From assembly GCF_900290275.1 (NCBI RefSeq), contig NZ_LT985323.1, forward strand, positions 901,459-965,458: a stretch of DNA of 64,000 nucleotides, read 5' to 3'. This document shows positions 1 through 8,596 of the stretch, piece after piece. The position numbers and the translations under genes are program-made. The DNA comes from Prevotella merdae. Lineage in GTDB: Bacteria; Bacteroidota; Bacteroidia; Bacteroidales; Bacteroidaceae. Positions within the stretch are counted from its first letter, which is position 1. Each line of letters opens with the position of its first letter. The notes below the pieces were generated by a model, which searched no databases, had not been told where the DNA came from, and saw only the letters and a list, made by a program, of their open reading frames with translations.

Positions 1-576
1 GTATTCGGCGTCAATAAAGAGCATATTCTTCAAGGCAAAGTATCCCTTTAGCTTGTTGAGGCCGAAGGAACCATTGCCGTATTCAAGCATGTACGTTGTC
101 TCTGTAGGGCGTTTAGTCTGCATGTACACGGTGGCAGCCGAGGCATACTCGGAAGCCGACTGCAAGCGCTCGTTGCGGTTGGCATTGTATAGCGACACCG
201 ACTCCATATTAGACAGCGAGTAGCGTCCTAAGTCAATCTGCCCGTTCTGCGCATTGTTTATGCGTATACCGTCAAGATACACGCCCACGTGTTGTGAGCC
301 TAATGAGCGCACATTAATAGTCTTAAGTCCGCCAAGTCCGCCATAGTCCTTAATCTGTACGCCAGAGAAATACTTAAGAGCATCGGCTACGGAGGTGGTG
401 GATAGATTCTGCAACATCGATCCTTTAAGAGTTTGGGATGGTGTGAGATAATGAGGGCGCACGCCTACTACGGCTACATCCTTAAGAGTATGGATGGAGT
501 CGAGACGCTGTGCAAATGTGGAGTGGGGGAGCAACATTGCTATGGCGAGGGCTGTAAATGGGCGTAGAATGTTCAT
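1..576 (-). CDS. TonB-dependent outer membrane receptor, BtuB-like (partial, N-terminal 192 residues)
   Basis: The ATG at 576 (minus) opens a 192-residue reading frame that runs off the left window edge. It begins with a signal peptide (MNILRPFTALAIAMLL to about residue 22) and continues into a TonB plug domain: residues 30-130 carry LKDVAVVGVRP, SVADALKYFSGVQIKDYGG, INVRSLGSQHVGVYLDGIRI and a segment like the plug's end (SLSNMESVSLYNAN). There is no CarboxypepD_reg N-terminal extension of the SusC type, which favours a classic BtuB/CirA-type receptor. It lies downstream of a cobalamin riboswitch and a BtuG-like gene on the same strand, so vitamin B12 (or another corrinoid) is the likely substrate. 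The barrel is outside the window. A terminator-like hairpin separates it from the upstream gene, so it may depend on read-through or an unseen promoter. Confidence 0.85.
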   Translation of the reverse strand, partial: MNILRPFTALAIAMLLPHSTFAQRLDSIHTLKDVAVVGVRPHYLTPSQTLKGSMLQNLSTTSVADALKYFSGVQIKDYGGLGGLKTINVRSLGSQHVGVYLDGIRINNAQNGQIDLGRYSLSNMESVSLYNANRNERLQSASEYASAATVYMQTKRPTETTYMLEYGNGSFGLNKLKGYFALKNMLFIDAEY

Positions 577-708
577 ATCGTGTATGGGGTGTCAGTATAA
601 TGTTTGTTTAATATATAAACGTGTAATTAACGCTAATATTATAGCATGTGTTATTGCGGTGTTTCTATTGTATTTGTATGCCGTAGATAATATATGCGTT
701 GGCTCTTT

Positions 709-796
709 GCTTGCTATCAAATGTATCTATGCTTGCTATCAAATGTACGTTTGCTTGCTATCAAATGAACTTTTGCTTGCTATCAAATGTATTTTT
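709..796. repeat. Four tandem copies of a 22-bp repeat
   Basis: Units start at 709, 731, 753 and 775, each opening with GCTTGCTATCAAATG followed by a variable seven-base tail. The period is exactly 22 bp, about two helical turns. The array lies in the 325-bp gap between the BtuG-like gene and the BtuB-like receptor. It could be a set of phased protein-binding sites; the sequence does not show what binds. Confidence 0.85.
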
Positions 797-812
797 GCCT
801 GTATTTACAGGC
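797..812. other. Small inverted repeat next to the 22-bp array
   Basis: GCCTGT and ACAGGC are separated by a four-base loop. The hairpin directly follows the fourth 22-bp unit. Its role is unknown. Confidence 0.5.
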
Positions 813-852
813 TAAAAACAAAGCGGCTATGCGCTCACGCGTACAGCCGCTT
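813..852 (-). terminator. Rho-independent terminator-like hairpin after the BtuG-like gene
   Basis: AAGCGGCT (821-828) pairs with AGCCGCTT (845-852). Read on the minus strand the hairpin is followed by TTTGTTTTT. It lies about 50 bases past the stop of the BtuG-like gene and before the TonB receptor gene, so it should reduce or end transcription between the two. Confidence 0.65.
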
Positions 853-900
853 AATAGAATCTAACCTATTATATTTGGATTGGATGATAATATACGTATA

Positions 901-2229
901 TTATTCTACCACAACCTTTTTAACCGAACCATCCGAGAACTTGACGATGTTCAAGCCCTTTTGCGGCTGGTTGATGCGTCTGCCGTCGATAGAGTAGCGA
1001 GCTACCTCGTGGAGGTTTGTAGAAATAGAAGATATAGATGTGGCAGAACTCTTGAGCGAGAACACTGGCATCTCTGGGAACCAATAGTTCTTCTCCATAG
1101 GATATACAGACTTCAGTGTGGCGTCTGTAGAGTCGTATACACGCAGTTCCGACTCGTCGCCCCATGCGCTACCCTTAGTCACGCTCAGATAGAGGTCGCC
1201 ATTGTCTGGATTGACACGGCATGCTGCGCCATATACGTATGGCTTAGGGTCGGCATCGGCAGTGAAGTCGAGAAAGAGCTTAGTCTCATGTGTGTCGACA
1301 TCAAACTTGTAGATGTGCTGTCCGTTTGACCACGCTCCTGTTGCACCATTCCAGAAGAGAACGTTCTCTGTTGTAGAAGCCGTAAAACAGTCGGGATTCC
1401 AAGCGCCCCAGTTGTTGGTAGGTTGTTTTACGTCTTCGGGCAAAGCGATATTCTCAGTTGTTTCGGTTTCGGGGTCGAACTTTACGAGGTGGTCGGCAGT
1501 TTCGCCGTTTGCACCTTTTCCAGCTGTTAGCCATATAGAGCCGTCTTTAGCCTCGACGATAGAGCAGTAGGTGTAACCCTCTTTCTCGTTGTTAATGGCT
1601 TTAAGTAGTTCGTCTTTCTCGGCATCAATAACGAGCAATCCACGCTTAAGATCTACGGCATATACCTTACCGTTACGGTATATCATATTGCCAGTTTGGT
1701 TGTTGGCAATACCGTCAGTACCCTTGATGTGCGACAACATCGAATAGCCCTGAAGGCTTATTACGTATACACCATTAGTAGTGCTGAGATAGCCCTTATT
1801 CAGATCGGCTACAGGCAAGAAAGCGCGTCCATCGGCAGCACCATATTCGGTCTTAATGGAGTTGATAGTAGCATAAGCCTCCAATGTCTTGGCATTGCAT
1901 ACAACAAGTGTTGGGTCGAAAGTGTCAAGGTCGTTGACTTTATGCTTTTTGCTTACAATGTACATATTCTCGCCGCAGATAGTGGCATAGCATCCAGTGG
2001 TTCCAAGCTCTATAGTCTTGTTGTTCATGGTGATAGGCAGACGATATTCCCACTTGCCGTTTTGGTCGAGAAAGTTGATAGTGGCGCGTTGTGTGCCGAA
2101 TTGACCCTCGTTCAGCATAAATACACCATTGGTATATTGCTTTTGCTGTGCAAAGGCAGATGTAGTGACGAACAGGCCGGCAATAAGAAGTACTGCCGAC
2201 AGAATGTTAGAGAAGTTAAAATGTCTCAT
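901..2229 (-). CDS. BtuG-like surface beta-propeller (DUF5074/YncE-like) with type IX-like C-terminal tail
   Basis: The 442-residue protein is read from ATG 2229; a longer frame to 2328 exists but the signal peptide (MRHFNFSNILSAVLLIAGLF, cleavage after SAFA) fits the inner start. After cleavage the protein shows repeated YVV/VYAV/SIWLTAGKG blades typical of beta-propellers of the DUF5074/YncE group, to which the B12-capturing BtuG of Bacteroides belongs. It follows a cobalamin riboswitch and precedes a TonB receptor, so a role in catching corrinoid at the cell surface is likely. No lipobox cysteine is visible, unlike typical BtuG lipoproteins. Instead the C terminus reads ARYSIDGRRINQPQKG then a basic end, like the tails on the BspA proteins further right. 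The family call comes from pattern and context, so it should be tested by structure prediction. Confidence 0.75.
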   Translation of the reverse strand: MRHFNFSNILSAVLLIAGLFVTTSAFAQQKQYTNGVFMLNEGQFGTQRATINFLDQNGKWEYRLPITMNNKTIELGTTGCYATICGENMYIVSKKHKVNDLDTFDPTLVVCNAKTLEAYATINSIKTEYGAADGRAFLPVADLNKGYLSTTNGVYVISLQGYSMLSHIKGTDGIANNQTGNMIYRNGKVYAVDLKRGLLVIDAEKDELLKAINNEKEGYTYCSIVEAKDGSIWLTAGKGANGETADHLVKFDPETETTENIALPEDVKQPTNNWGAWNPDCFTASTTENVLFWNGATGAWSNGQHIYKFDVDTHETKLFLDFTADADPKPYVYGAACRVNPDNGDLYLSVTKGSAWGDESELRVYDSTDATLKSVYPMEKNYWFPEMPVFSLKSSATSISSISTNLHEVARYSIDGRRINQPQKGLNIVKFSDGSVKKVVVE

Positions 2230-2377
2230 AAGCTTTATATAAATGTTATGTAAGTTTTTTTTGCTTACCTGCAAAACGTGTGTAATAAACATGTTTTGGT
2301 ATACGTTTGCCATACGCGCCCAATCCACGAGGCGCCTATCGATGACGTTCTTTCAGCAAGCATCCCCATGCAGGATG

Positions 2378-2590
2378 TTTTCGGCAGGTCTTCTGACTCG
2401 TCGCCCAGACGCAAACGCCTTCCCAGCTTAGGGCTGTTAATAATGCTTGGCTTAACAACCTTGGGCAAGTGGCTATATTGTTTGCGCCCGATATAAGGGC
2501 GGCTTACAGCTGCGGGACAGTTGGAGACTTCCACTCCATTCCCTTTTAATCGCCTCTCGCACATAATGATACGTGAAGGCGAACCGTTGC
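2378..2590 (-). ncRNA. Cobalamin (B12) riboswitch
   Basis: On the minus strand the region contains the hallmark cobalamin-box elements in order: AGGGAATGGAGTGGAAGTCTC, then CTGTCCCGCAGCTGTAAG, then AAGCTGGGAAGGCG, and a closing GAAGACCTGCCGA (complement of 2378-2392). These match the conserved core of B12-sensing leaders. It sits 150 bases upstream of the BtuG-like gene and just downstream of a promoter. High cobalamin would be expected to repress the uptake genes. Confidence 0.93.
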
Positions 2591-2595
2591 GGTTG

Positions 2596-2603
2596 CAAAG
2601 GTA
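2596..2603 (-). promoter_or_regulatory. Promoter -7 box for the B12 uptake unit
   Basis: TACCTTTG on the minus strand matches the Bacteroidota -7 consensus TAnnTTTG and lies directly ahead of the riboswitch. The -33 TTTG is not clear (TTTC is present). Confidence 0.65.
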
Positions 2604-2734
2604 ACTAATTTATTTGAAACTAAAGAGTTGATAATTGAAATTTATGCTTACCTTTGTGCACAGCAAGCTATAACTTGGATATGTGGCATAAAGACCATGA
2701 TATCCGTATTTTTTAAATCAGAAAAAAACTGTGT

Positions 2735-3385
2735 ATGAAAATCTACTTTAATCATAAGGAAGAAATTTGGAACTCGTGGTCGCATGGTGCCGGTATAATT
2801 CTTGGCCTTGTTGTAGGTACCGCTTTCCTTGTTTGGTGTGGCTGGGCCCGCAATGGTTGGGCAACGGCAGGTATCATATTATATCTCTTCGGTATGCTGT
2901 CGAGCTACATAGCATCCACCGTATATCATGCTTTATCGGCATGGTCGCCTTGGAAGGAGAGATTGCGCAAGTGGGACCATGCTGCTATCTATTGGCACAT
3001 AGCCGGATCGTATTCGCCCATAACGCTTGTTGCCCTGCGTGAATATGGCTATTGGGGATGGGCGCTCTTTATCTTTATATGGCTTGCGGCGATAGCCGGA
3101 ACCGTAAAGAGTTTCATGGGACTTAAGGAGCATAGTTATGTAGAGACGGTGTGCTATGTAGTTATGGGCTTAAGTGTGCTTGTGGCTTTCGGTCCGCTGC
3201 TTCATAGTGTGGGTCCGTCTGCCGTAATATGGATAATTGCCGAGGGTGTGTGCTATATCACCGGTGCCTTGTTTTACTGTCTACGCAAGCGTCGCTTCAT
3301 GCATACAGTTTTCCATTTCTTCGTACTCGCCGGCTCGGTATGCCATATCGTAGCCGTGTGGGATATACTGATGAAATGGTTGTAA
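2735..3385 (+). CDS. Hemolysin III / PAQR-family membrane protein
   Basis: This 216-residue protein has seven hydrophobic segments and the conserved HlyIII/PAQR residues: WSHGAG near residue 17, STVYHALSAWS near 62-72, DHAAIYWHIAGSYSP near 81-95 and HTVFHFFVLAGSVCH near 191-205. The Ser/Asp/His set forms the metal site of the superfamily, associated with hydrolase activity in eukaryotic relatives. It resides in the inner membrane; despite the name, bacterial members are not proven toxins. It is convergent with polA, and a long hairpin lies between them. Confidence 0.9.
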   Translation: MKIYFNHKEEIWNSWSHGAGIILGLVVGTAFLVWCGWARNGWATAGIILYLFGMLSSYIASTVYHALSAWSPWKERLRKWDHAAIYWHIAGSYSPITLVALREYGYWGWALFIFIWLAAIAGTVKSFMGLKEHSYVETVCYVVMGLSVLVAFGPLLHSVGPSAVIWIIAEGVCYITGALFYCLRKRRFMHTVFHFFVLAGSVCHIVAVWDILMKWL

Positions 3386-3442
3386 TATAGAATTGGTGGA
3401 GATAATGAAAGAATGGCTTTATAGCTGTCTTGTTTAAATAGA

Positions 3443-3500
3443 AATGAACGCTCGTTTCGATTGATATTTGGATTAGTATCAATTGAAACGAGCGTTCATT
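3443..3500. terminator. Long near-perfect hairpin between hlyIII and polA
   Basis: Two 24-base arms (3443-3466 and 3477-3500) are complementary at all but one position, which can form a G-U pair; the loop is 10 nt. A T/A-rich run follows on both sides. It probably ends transcription of both convergent genes. Confidence 0.75.
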
Positions 3501-3594
3501 TTATATATAGCAACCTATCAATTCAGAACTGAAAAATTCAAAATCGCAGGCGAAGCCGAGAATAACTCCTAATTCAAAATTCAAAACTCCTAAT

Positions 3595-3609
3595 TCTGAC
3601 TGCGTCAGA
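3595..3609. other. Short inverted repeat at the polA stop
   Basis: TCTGAC and GTCAGA flank a three-base loop just beyond polA. The 60 bp before it (3530-3590) holds repeated AATTCAAAA/CTCCTAATTC words, suggestive of a dispersed intergenic repeat. No further role can be read. Confidence 0.35.
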
Positions 3610-6372
3610 TTAGTGTGCCTCTAGCCAATTATTTCCCCAACCTGAGTCTGCCACGAGCGGAACCTGAAGTGTGTAGGCATTCTGCATTTCCTCAAGCACA
3701 ATCTTTTCAACTTGCTCTTTCTCTTCGGGCAGAACAGAGAAGTTGAGTTCGTCGTGTACCTGAAGAATCATCTTCGACTTGATGCCCTCGCGACGGAAAC
3801 GCTCGTATATTCTAATCATAGCAATCTTGATGATATCGGCTGCAGAGCCTTGTATAGGAGCGTTTATGGCGTTGCGCTCGGCAAAGTTGCGCACGGTAGC
3901 ATTGTGCGAGGTAATGTCGGGCAGATAGCGTCGACGATGGAAGAAGGTTTCGGCATAGCCGTGTTCACGTGCCAGCTGCTTGGCCTTCTCCATATAGTCG
4001 TGCACTTGCGGGAATGTCTCGAAATAGCCATCGATGAGCTGTTTAGCCTCGTCGCGGCTTATCTCCAGACGTTCGGCAAGACCAAAGACAGTAATGCCGT
4101 AGATTATACCGAAATTGGCACGTTTGGCCTTGGTGCGCTGGTCGCGTGTCACATCATTTATATCTTCTTTGTATATGCGTGCTGCTGTTGCGGCATGTAT
4201 GTCATAACCCTCGCGGAAGGCTTCAATCATGTTCTTGTCGCCAGAGAGATGTGCCATAACGCGAAGCTCAATCTGCGAGTAGTCGGCAGAGAAGAACAGG
4301 CATCCAGGCTCGGGGATAAAGCACTTGCGTATCTCTTTACCGTCCTCACCGCGAACAGGGATGTTCTGTAGGTTTGGGTCGGAAGAGGAGAGGCGTCCGG
4401 TGGCTGTAACCGCTTGATTGAAAGAGGTGTGTATATGTCCGGTATGCGGGTTGATAAGCTTGGGTAGGGCATCTACGTAGGTGCCGAGGAGTTTCTTAAG
4501 ACCGCGGTGTTCGAGGATATGGTCTACGATAGGAGCCTTAGAGCGAAGCTGTTGGAGAACCTCCTCGGAAGTGACGTACTGGCCAGTCTTTGTCTTTTTG
4601 GGTTTGTCGACAATCTTCATTTCGCCAAAGAGCACCTCGCCAACTTGTTTGGGCGACGCTATATTGAACTGGTGTCCGGCAAGTTCGTAGATGTTCTTCT
4701 CAATCTGCGTCATTCTATCGGTAAACACCTTGGATGTCTCGGCGAGAGCATTCGTATCGAGCAGCACTCCGTTCATCTCCATCTCGGCAAGCACGGGTAC
4801 AAGGGGCATCTCGATATTGTAGAACAAATCCTCGACATCGGCTTCCTTGAGCCGTGGTTTCAGTACATTATACAGACGCAGCGTAATGTCGGCATCCTCG
4901 GCTGCATAATCGCAGATGTCGGCAGGGGAGATGTCGCGCATGGTCTTTTGCGCTTTTCCCTTGGGGCCGATGAGTTCGTCGATGTGTATAGTCTGATAGT
5001 TGAGCAATGTCTCTGCAAGTATGTCCATGTTGTGTTTCTGCTCAGGTTGCAGCACATAGTGGGCAAGCATGGTGTCGAACATAGGAGCGGCGAGTCGCAC
5101 ACCGTAGTTCATCAGCACCTCCATGTCGTATTTGATGTTCTGTCCTATTTTTAGGATTTTGGAGCTCTCGTATAGAGGTTTAAATATATTAACAATTCTT
5201 TCCGCTTTTTCACGTTCTGCTGGAATAGCTACATAAAATGCCTTGCCTTCTTCAACAGAGAAGCTCAAACCTACCAATTCAGCATCAATTGGATTGATAG
5301 AAGTAGTCTCTGTATCTAAACAAAGAATTTGTTTTGTAATAAAAAAGTCAAATAATTTGCGCGCATCTTCCTCTGTTTCAATGAGTTTGTATTCGTGAGA
5401 AGTGGTTTTTAGGCTCTCAAAACTCGAAAAATCTGCATTAACCGCATCATTGGTCGGATTTTCGGCAAAGAGATCGAGTTGCATATTGGCCACTTTGGGT
5501 TGTTGTTGAGGCTTTTTGATAAACTTGTCTAAAAGCGACTTGAATTCTAACTCTGTGAATATTTCGGCGAGTTGGGTGAAGTCGGGTTCCTCTACTTTAA
5601 GTTCATCAAGATTAAGGTCGATAGGTACATCTGTACGAATAGTAGCGAGGAATTTAGACATACGTATGTCGTCTACAGCACTCTCTACTTTCTCCCGCAA
5701 CTTGCCCTTGATCTTAGACGAATTGGCAAGCATGTTGTCAATGCTTCCAAATTCGGCTATAAGTTTAGCGGCAGTCTTTGGACCAACACCAGGACAACCA
5801 GGGAAGTTGTCGGCAGAGTCACCCATAAGTGCAAGAAGGTCGATAACCTGAGAAGTAGAAGAGAGATCATATTTCTCGCATACTTCAGATGGTCCCATGG
5901 TTTCGTATCCGCCACCATGTCGGGGGCGGAACATAAAGACATTGTCGGATACTAATTGACCGTAGTCCTTGTCAGGTGTAAGCATATATGTTGTAATGCC
6001 AACTTTGCCAGCTTTGGTTGCAAGTGTACCAATAACATCGTCGGCCTCGAATCCATCAACCTGAAGCACGGGTATGTGCATGGCCTTTATTATCTGCTTG
6101 ATGATAGGCACCGAGGCGCGTATATCCTCTGGTGTCTCCTCACGTTGTGCTTTATATGAAGGGAAAGCTTCGTCGCGGAATGTCTTTCCATGATCGAAAG
6201 CAACACCTATGTGAGTAGGTTGCTCTTTGGTAAGAATCTCGTTAAGGGTATTAACAAAGCCCATAATGGCAGATGTGTTCATACCCTTTGAGTTTATACG
6301 TGGGTTCTTTATGAACGCATAGTATGCGCGGTAGATAAGCGCATAGGCGTCGAGAAGAAATAGCTTGTTCAT
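3610..6372 (-). CDS. polA: DNA polymerase I
   Basis: The 920-residue protein has all three Pol I domains. The N-terminal 5' nuclease (about 1-300) carries FDHGKTFRDEAFPSYKA and LMGDSADNFPGCPGVGPKTA. The 3'-5' exonuclease (about 330-520) keeps its acidic residues: CLDTETT, NIKYDMEVL and DYAAEDAD, so proofreading should be active. The polymerase domain (about 560-920) has motif A DYSQIELRVMAHLSGD, motif B RTKAKRANFGIIYGI and motif C LQVHDELNF. Length is normal for the family. It performs gap filling in replication and repair. It is divergent from the polyprenyl synthase gene over a 90-bp intergenic region. Confidence 0.98.
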   Translation of the reverse strand: MNKLFLLDAYALIYRAYYAFIKNPRINSKGMNTSAIMGFVNTLNEILTKEQPTHIGVAFDHGKTFRDEAFPSYKAQREETPEDIRASVPIIKQIIKAMHIPVLQVDGFEADDVIGTLATKAGKVGITTYMLTPDKDYGQLVSDNVFMFRPRHGGGYETMGPSEVCEKYDLSSTSQVIDLLALMGDSADNFPGCPGVGPKTAAKLIAEFGSIDNMLANSSKIKGKLREKVESAVDDIRMSKFLATIRTDVPIDLNLDELKVEEPDFTQLAEIFTELEFKSLLDKFIKKPQQQPKVANMQLDLFAENPTNDAVNADFSSFESLKTTSHEYKLIETEEDARKLFDFFITKQILCLDTETTSINPIDAELVGLSFSVEEGKAFYVAIPAEREKAERIVNIFKPLYESSKILKIGQNIKYDMEVLMNYGVRLAAPMFDTMLAHYVLQPEQKHNMDILAETLLNYQTIHIDELIGPKGKAQKTMRDISPADICDYAAEDADITLRLYNVLKPRLKEADVEDLFYNIEMPLVPVLAEMEMNGVLLDTNALAETSKVFTDRMTQIEKNIYELAGHQFNIASPKQVGEVLFGEMKIVDKPKKTKTGQYVTSEEVLQQLRSKAPIVDHILEHRGLKKLLGTYVDALPKLINPHTGHIHTSFNQAVTATGRLSSSDPNLQNIPVRGEDGKEIRKCFIPEPGCLFFSADYSQIELRVMAHLSGDKNMIEAFREGYDIHAATAARIYKEDINDVTRDQRTKAKRANFGIIYGITVFGLAERLEISRDEAKQLIDGYFETFPQVHDYMEKAKQLAREHGYAETFFHRRRYLPDITSHNATVRNFAERNAINAPIQGSAADIIKIAMIRIYERFRREGIKSKMILQVHDELNFSVLPEEKEQVEKIVLEEMQNAYTLQVPLVADSGWGNNWLEAH

Positions 6373-6435
6373 TGTATTTAATATTGTTTTGGTGTAAAAT
6401 TACAAAAAAAATGTCACTAATACCGGCAAAATAAG

Positions 6436-6443
6436 TAACTTTG
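6436..6443 (+). promoter_or_regulatory. Promoter -7 box for the polyprenyl synthase gene
   Basis: TAACTTTG fits TAnnTTTG and ends 19 bp before the ATG at 6463, implying a very short leader. Confidence 0.55.
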
Positions 6444-6462
6444 TACGAAATATTATAATACA

Positions 6463-7440
6463 ATGGATTATCTGTCAATCATAAAGCAACCCATAGAGGC
6501 GGAGCTCGCCGATTTTATCAGTCTTTTTAATAAGTCGCTATCGCATGAGGACGGCTTGCTAGGTTCAGCGCTTGAGCATATATGCAAGCGTGCTGGTAAG
6601 CGTATGCGTCCTATGCTGATACTACTAATGGCTAAGAACTTTGGGCAGATAAATTATGCCACGCAGAACGCAGCTGTGGGTTTGGAATTGTTGCATACAG
6701 CCTCGCTTGTGCATGACGATGTAGTAGATGAGAGTGGTGAACGACGTGGTCAAGCTTCGGTTAATGCTACGTACGATAATAAGGTGGCTGTGTTGGTGGG
6801 CGATTATATACTATCAACAGCTCTGTTGTGTGTGGCTCGCACACATTCGGAAGAGATTGTGACTTATTTGGCTGAGTTAGGACGCACGTTGTCGGACGGC
6901 GAGATTCTGCAGCTGTCTAACATCGGACGCAAGGACATATCTGAAGATGTGTATTATAACGTTATTAAGCAGAAGACTGCTGCGCTGTTTGAAGCTTGTT
7001 CGGGTATTGGTGCATTGTCATCAGGAGCCTCGGAGGAGGATGTCAAGGCGGCAAAGTTGTTCGGTCAGAACCTTGGTATAATCTTCCAAATACGCGACGA
7101 TATATTCGATTATTACGACTCTACAGAGATAGGCAAACCTACCGGTAACGATATGGCTGAGGGAAAGCTTACTTTACCCGTGATATATGCTGTGAATAAT
7201 GGTGGCAATGAATCGATGAGAGAGCTCGCGCTTAAGGTAAAGGAGCATGCGGTGTCGGCTGAGGAGATAGCCAAGCTTGTTGAATATACCAAGGAGAAGG
7301 GTGGTATTGAATATGCTGAGAGCCGTATGTGGGAGTTTCATGCGGAGGCGCAGCGTTTCTTGGATGATAAGGTGCAGCAGCCGGATGTTAAGGCGGCATT
7401 GCAGGCTTATCTGGACTATGTGATTAAGAGAACGAAGTAA
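6463..7440 (+). CDS. Trans-isoprenyl diphosphate synthase (octaprenyl/polyprenyl type)
   Basis: This 325-residue protein contains both aspartate-rich motifs: DDVVD at residues 85-89 (in LVHDDVVDESGERRG) and DDIFD at 212-216 (in FQIRDDIFDYYD), plus the GKRMRP substrate-binding signature near 45-50. It condenses isopentenyl diphosphate with an allylic diphosphate to build the polyprenyl side chain, most likely for menaquinone, which fumarate reductase in this window would use. Chain length cannot be read with confidence. It is monocistronic and ends at a strong terminator. Confidence 0.92.
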   Translation: MDYLSIIKQPIEAELADFISLFNKSLSHEDGLLGSALEHICKRAGKRMRPMLILLMAKNFGQINYATQNAAVGLELLHTASLVHDDVVDESGERRGQASVNATYDNKVAVLVGDYILSTALLCVARTHSEEIVTYLAELGRTLSDGEILQLSNIGRKDISEDVYYNVIKQKTAALFEACSGIGALSSGASEEDVKAAKLFGQNLGIIFQIRDDIFDYYDSTEIGKPTGNDMAEGKLTLPVIYAVNNGGNESMRELALKVKEHAVSAEEIAKLVEYTKEKGGIEYAESRMWEFHAEAQRFLDDKVQQPDVKAALQAYLDYVIKRTK

Positions 7441-7468
7441 GAGGGAGAGGGAGCCTCTCTCTATATAT

Positions 7469-7544
7469 AAGAGCTAAGCCTCTTTAAGCCTTTCTGAGCC
7501 ATAGGGCATAGGAAGGCTTAAAGAGGCTTAGCTCTTTTTTTTTT
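7469..7544 (+). terminator. Strong terminator with a perfect 24-bp stem
   Basis: Arms 7469-7492 and 7513-7536 are perfect complements with a 20-nt loop, followed by eight further T. It ends the polyprenyl synthase transcript and may also act on convergent deoC. Confidence 0.88.
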
Positions 7545-7599
7545 ATATTGTCTATAGTGTTTCTAGTATATCTAGTGTTTATAGTATATCTTTTATCTC

Positions 7600-8544
7600 T
7601 TAGAAGAACTTTATCTGCTCGCCCTTAAGCTCGCTAAGCAGCATATTTGCAAGACGTGATGTTCCGAGACGAAGCCACTTGTTGGTGAGCCATTTCTCGC
7701 CGAGAACCTCCTTAACGATGGTGTAGTAGATAAGTGCATCCATAACACTATTGATGCCGCCAGCGGGCTTGAAACCTATCTGTATGCCAGTCTTGTCGTA
7801 GTACTCCTTAATGGCTTGGCACATAACGTAGGCAGCCTCTGGGGTGGCAGCGGGCTCAAGCTTGCCAGTAGAGGTCTTTATGTAATCAGCCCCAGCATAC
7901 ATAGAAAGGATGGATGCTTTCTTGATGTTAGATGCTGTCTTGAGGGCACCAGTTTCAAGTATAACCTTCATGGCAACATCCTCGCCGCAGGCAGCCTTAA
8001 GCTCTGCAATATCGTCGCATACACCTTCGTAGTCGCCAGAGAGGAACTTGCCTACTGGCATAACGATATCAATCTCTGTAGCACCGTCGGCAACAGCAAG
8101 CGATGTCTCAGCTACCTTTACCTCGATACGAGCCTGAGAAGAAGGGAATGAGCCTGATACGCAAGCAATTTCTACACCGTCTACCTCAAGCGACTCTGCT
8201 ACAGTCTTGGCAAAGCAAGGATATACGCATATTGTAGCTACATGGGGTAGATCGGGATATTCGTTGTCGAAGTCGTTTACACGTTCGGTGAATGCCAATA
8301 CGCTTGTGTCGCTATCGGTAGTCTTGAGGGTTGTAAGCTCAATGCTGCCGAAAAGAAAACGCTTAACGTCCATGTTATCATTTTCGGGTACTTTCTCGGC
8401 GATAATCTTGCGTACGGCATCGCGTACTTCTTGGTCGTCGATATTAGTGTTGTACTTGGCAAGCGCCTCTTCATACTTGCTCGGGGTTTGCTGAGCATTC
8501 TGGTTCTCCAGATCGTTCAGGATAATGTCTTTAATAATTCCCAT
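7600..8544 (-). CDS. deoC: Deoxyribose-phosphate aldolase
   Basis: At 314 residues this is the longer DeoC form with an N-terminal extension of about 60 residues. The Schiff-base region DYIKTSTGKLEPAATPEAA (near 220-240) holds the catalytic lysine, and FKPAGGIN near 263-270 holds the second conserved lysine. It cleaves 2-deoxyribose 5-phosphate to acetaldehyde and glyceraldehyde 3-phosphate in deoxynucleoside salvage. It is the last gene of a four-gene minus-strand unit (dtd, a membrane protein, mazG-like, deoC), 52 bp after the mazG-like gene. Confidence 0.96.
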   Translation of the reverse strand: MGIIKDIILNDLENQNAQQTPSKYEEALAKYNTNIDDQEVRDAVRKIIAEKVPENDNMDVKRFLFGSIELTTLKTTDSDTSVLAFTERVNDFDNEYPDLPHVATICVYPCFAKTVAESLEVDGVEIACVSGSFPSSQARIEVKVAETSLAVADGATEIDIVMPVGKFLSGDYEGVCDDIAELKAACGEDVAMKVILETGALKTASNIKKASILSMYAGADYIKTSTGKLEPAATPEAAYVMCQAIKEYYDKTGIQIGFKPAGGINSVMDALIYYTIVKEVLGEKWLTNKWLRLGTSRLANMLLSELKGEQIKFF

Positions 8545-8596
8545 TTCTGTTTTTATTTGGTTTGTTGTTTACTTCGCTTTCTATATATTATAGATT

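Noticed and set aside
709-796. CRISPR array from the 22-bp repeats
   Set aside because: Repeats are contiguous with only 7-base variable tails and no spacers; no cas genes nearby.
494-997. 167-residue plus-strand reading frame
   Set aside because: It spans the antisense of the receptor start, the 22-bp repeats and the terminator, and shows no protein family pattern.
2735-3385. Hemolysin virulence factor
   Set aside because: HlyIII naming is historical; the protein is a PAQR-like membrane protein with no demonstrated toxin role.
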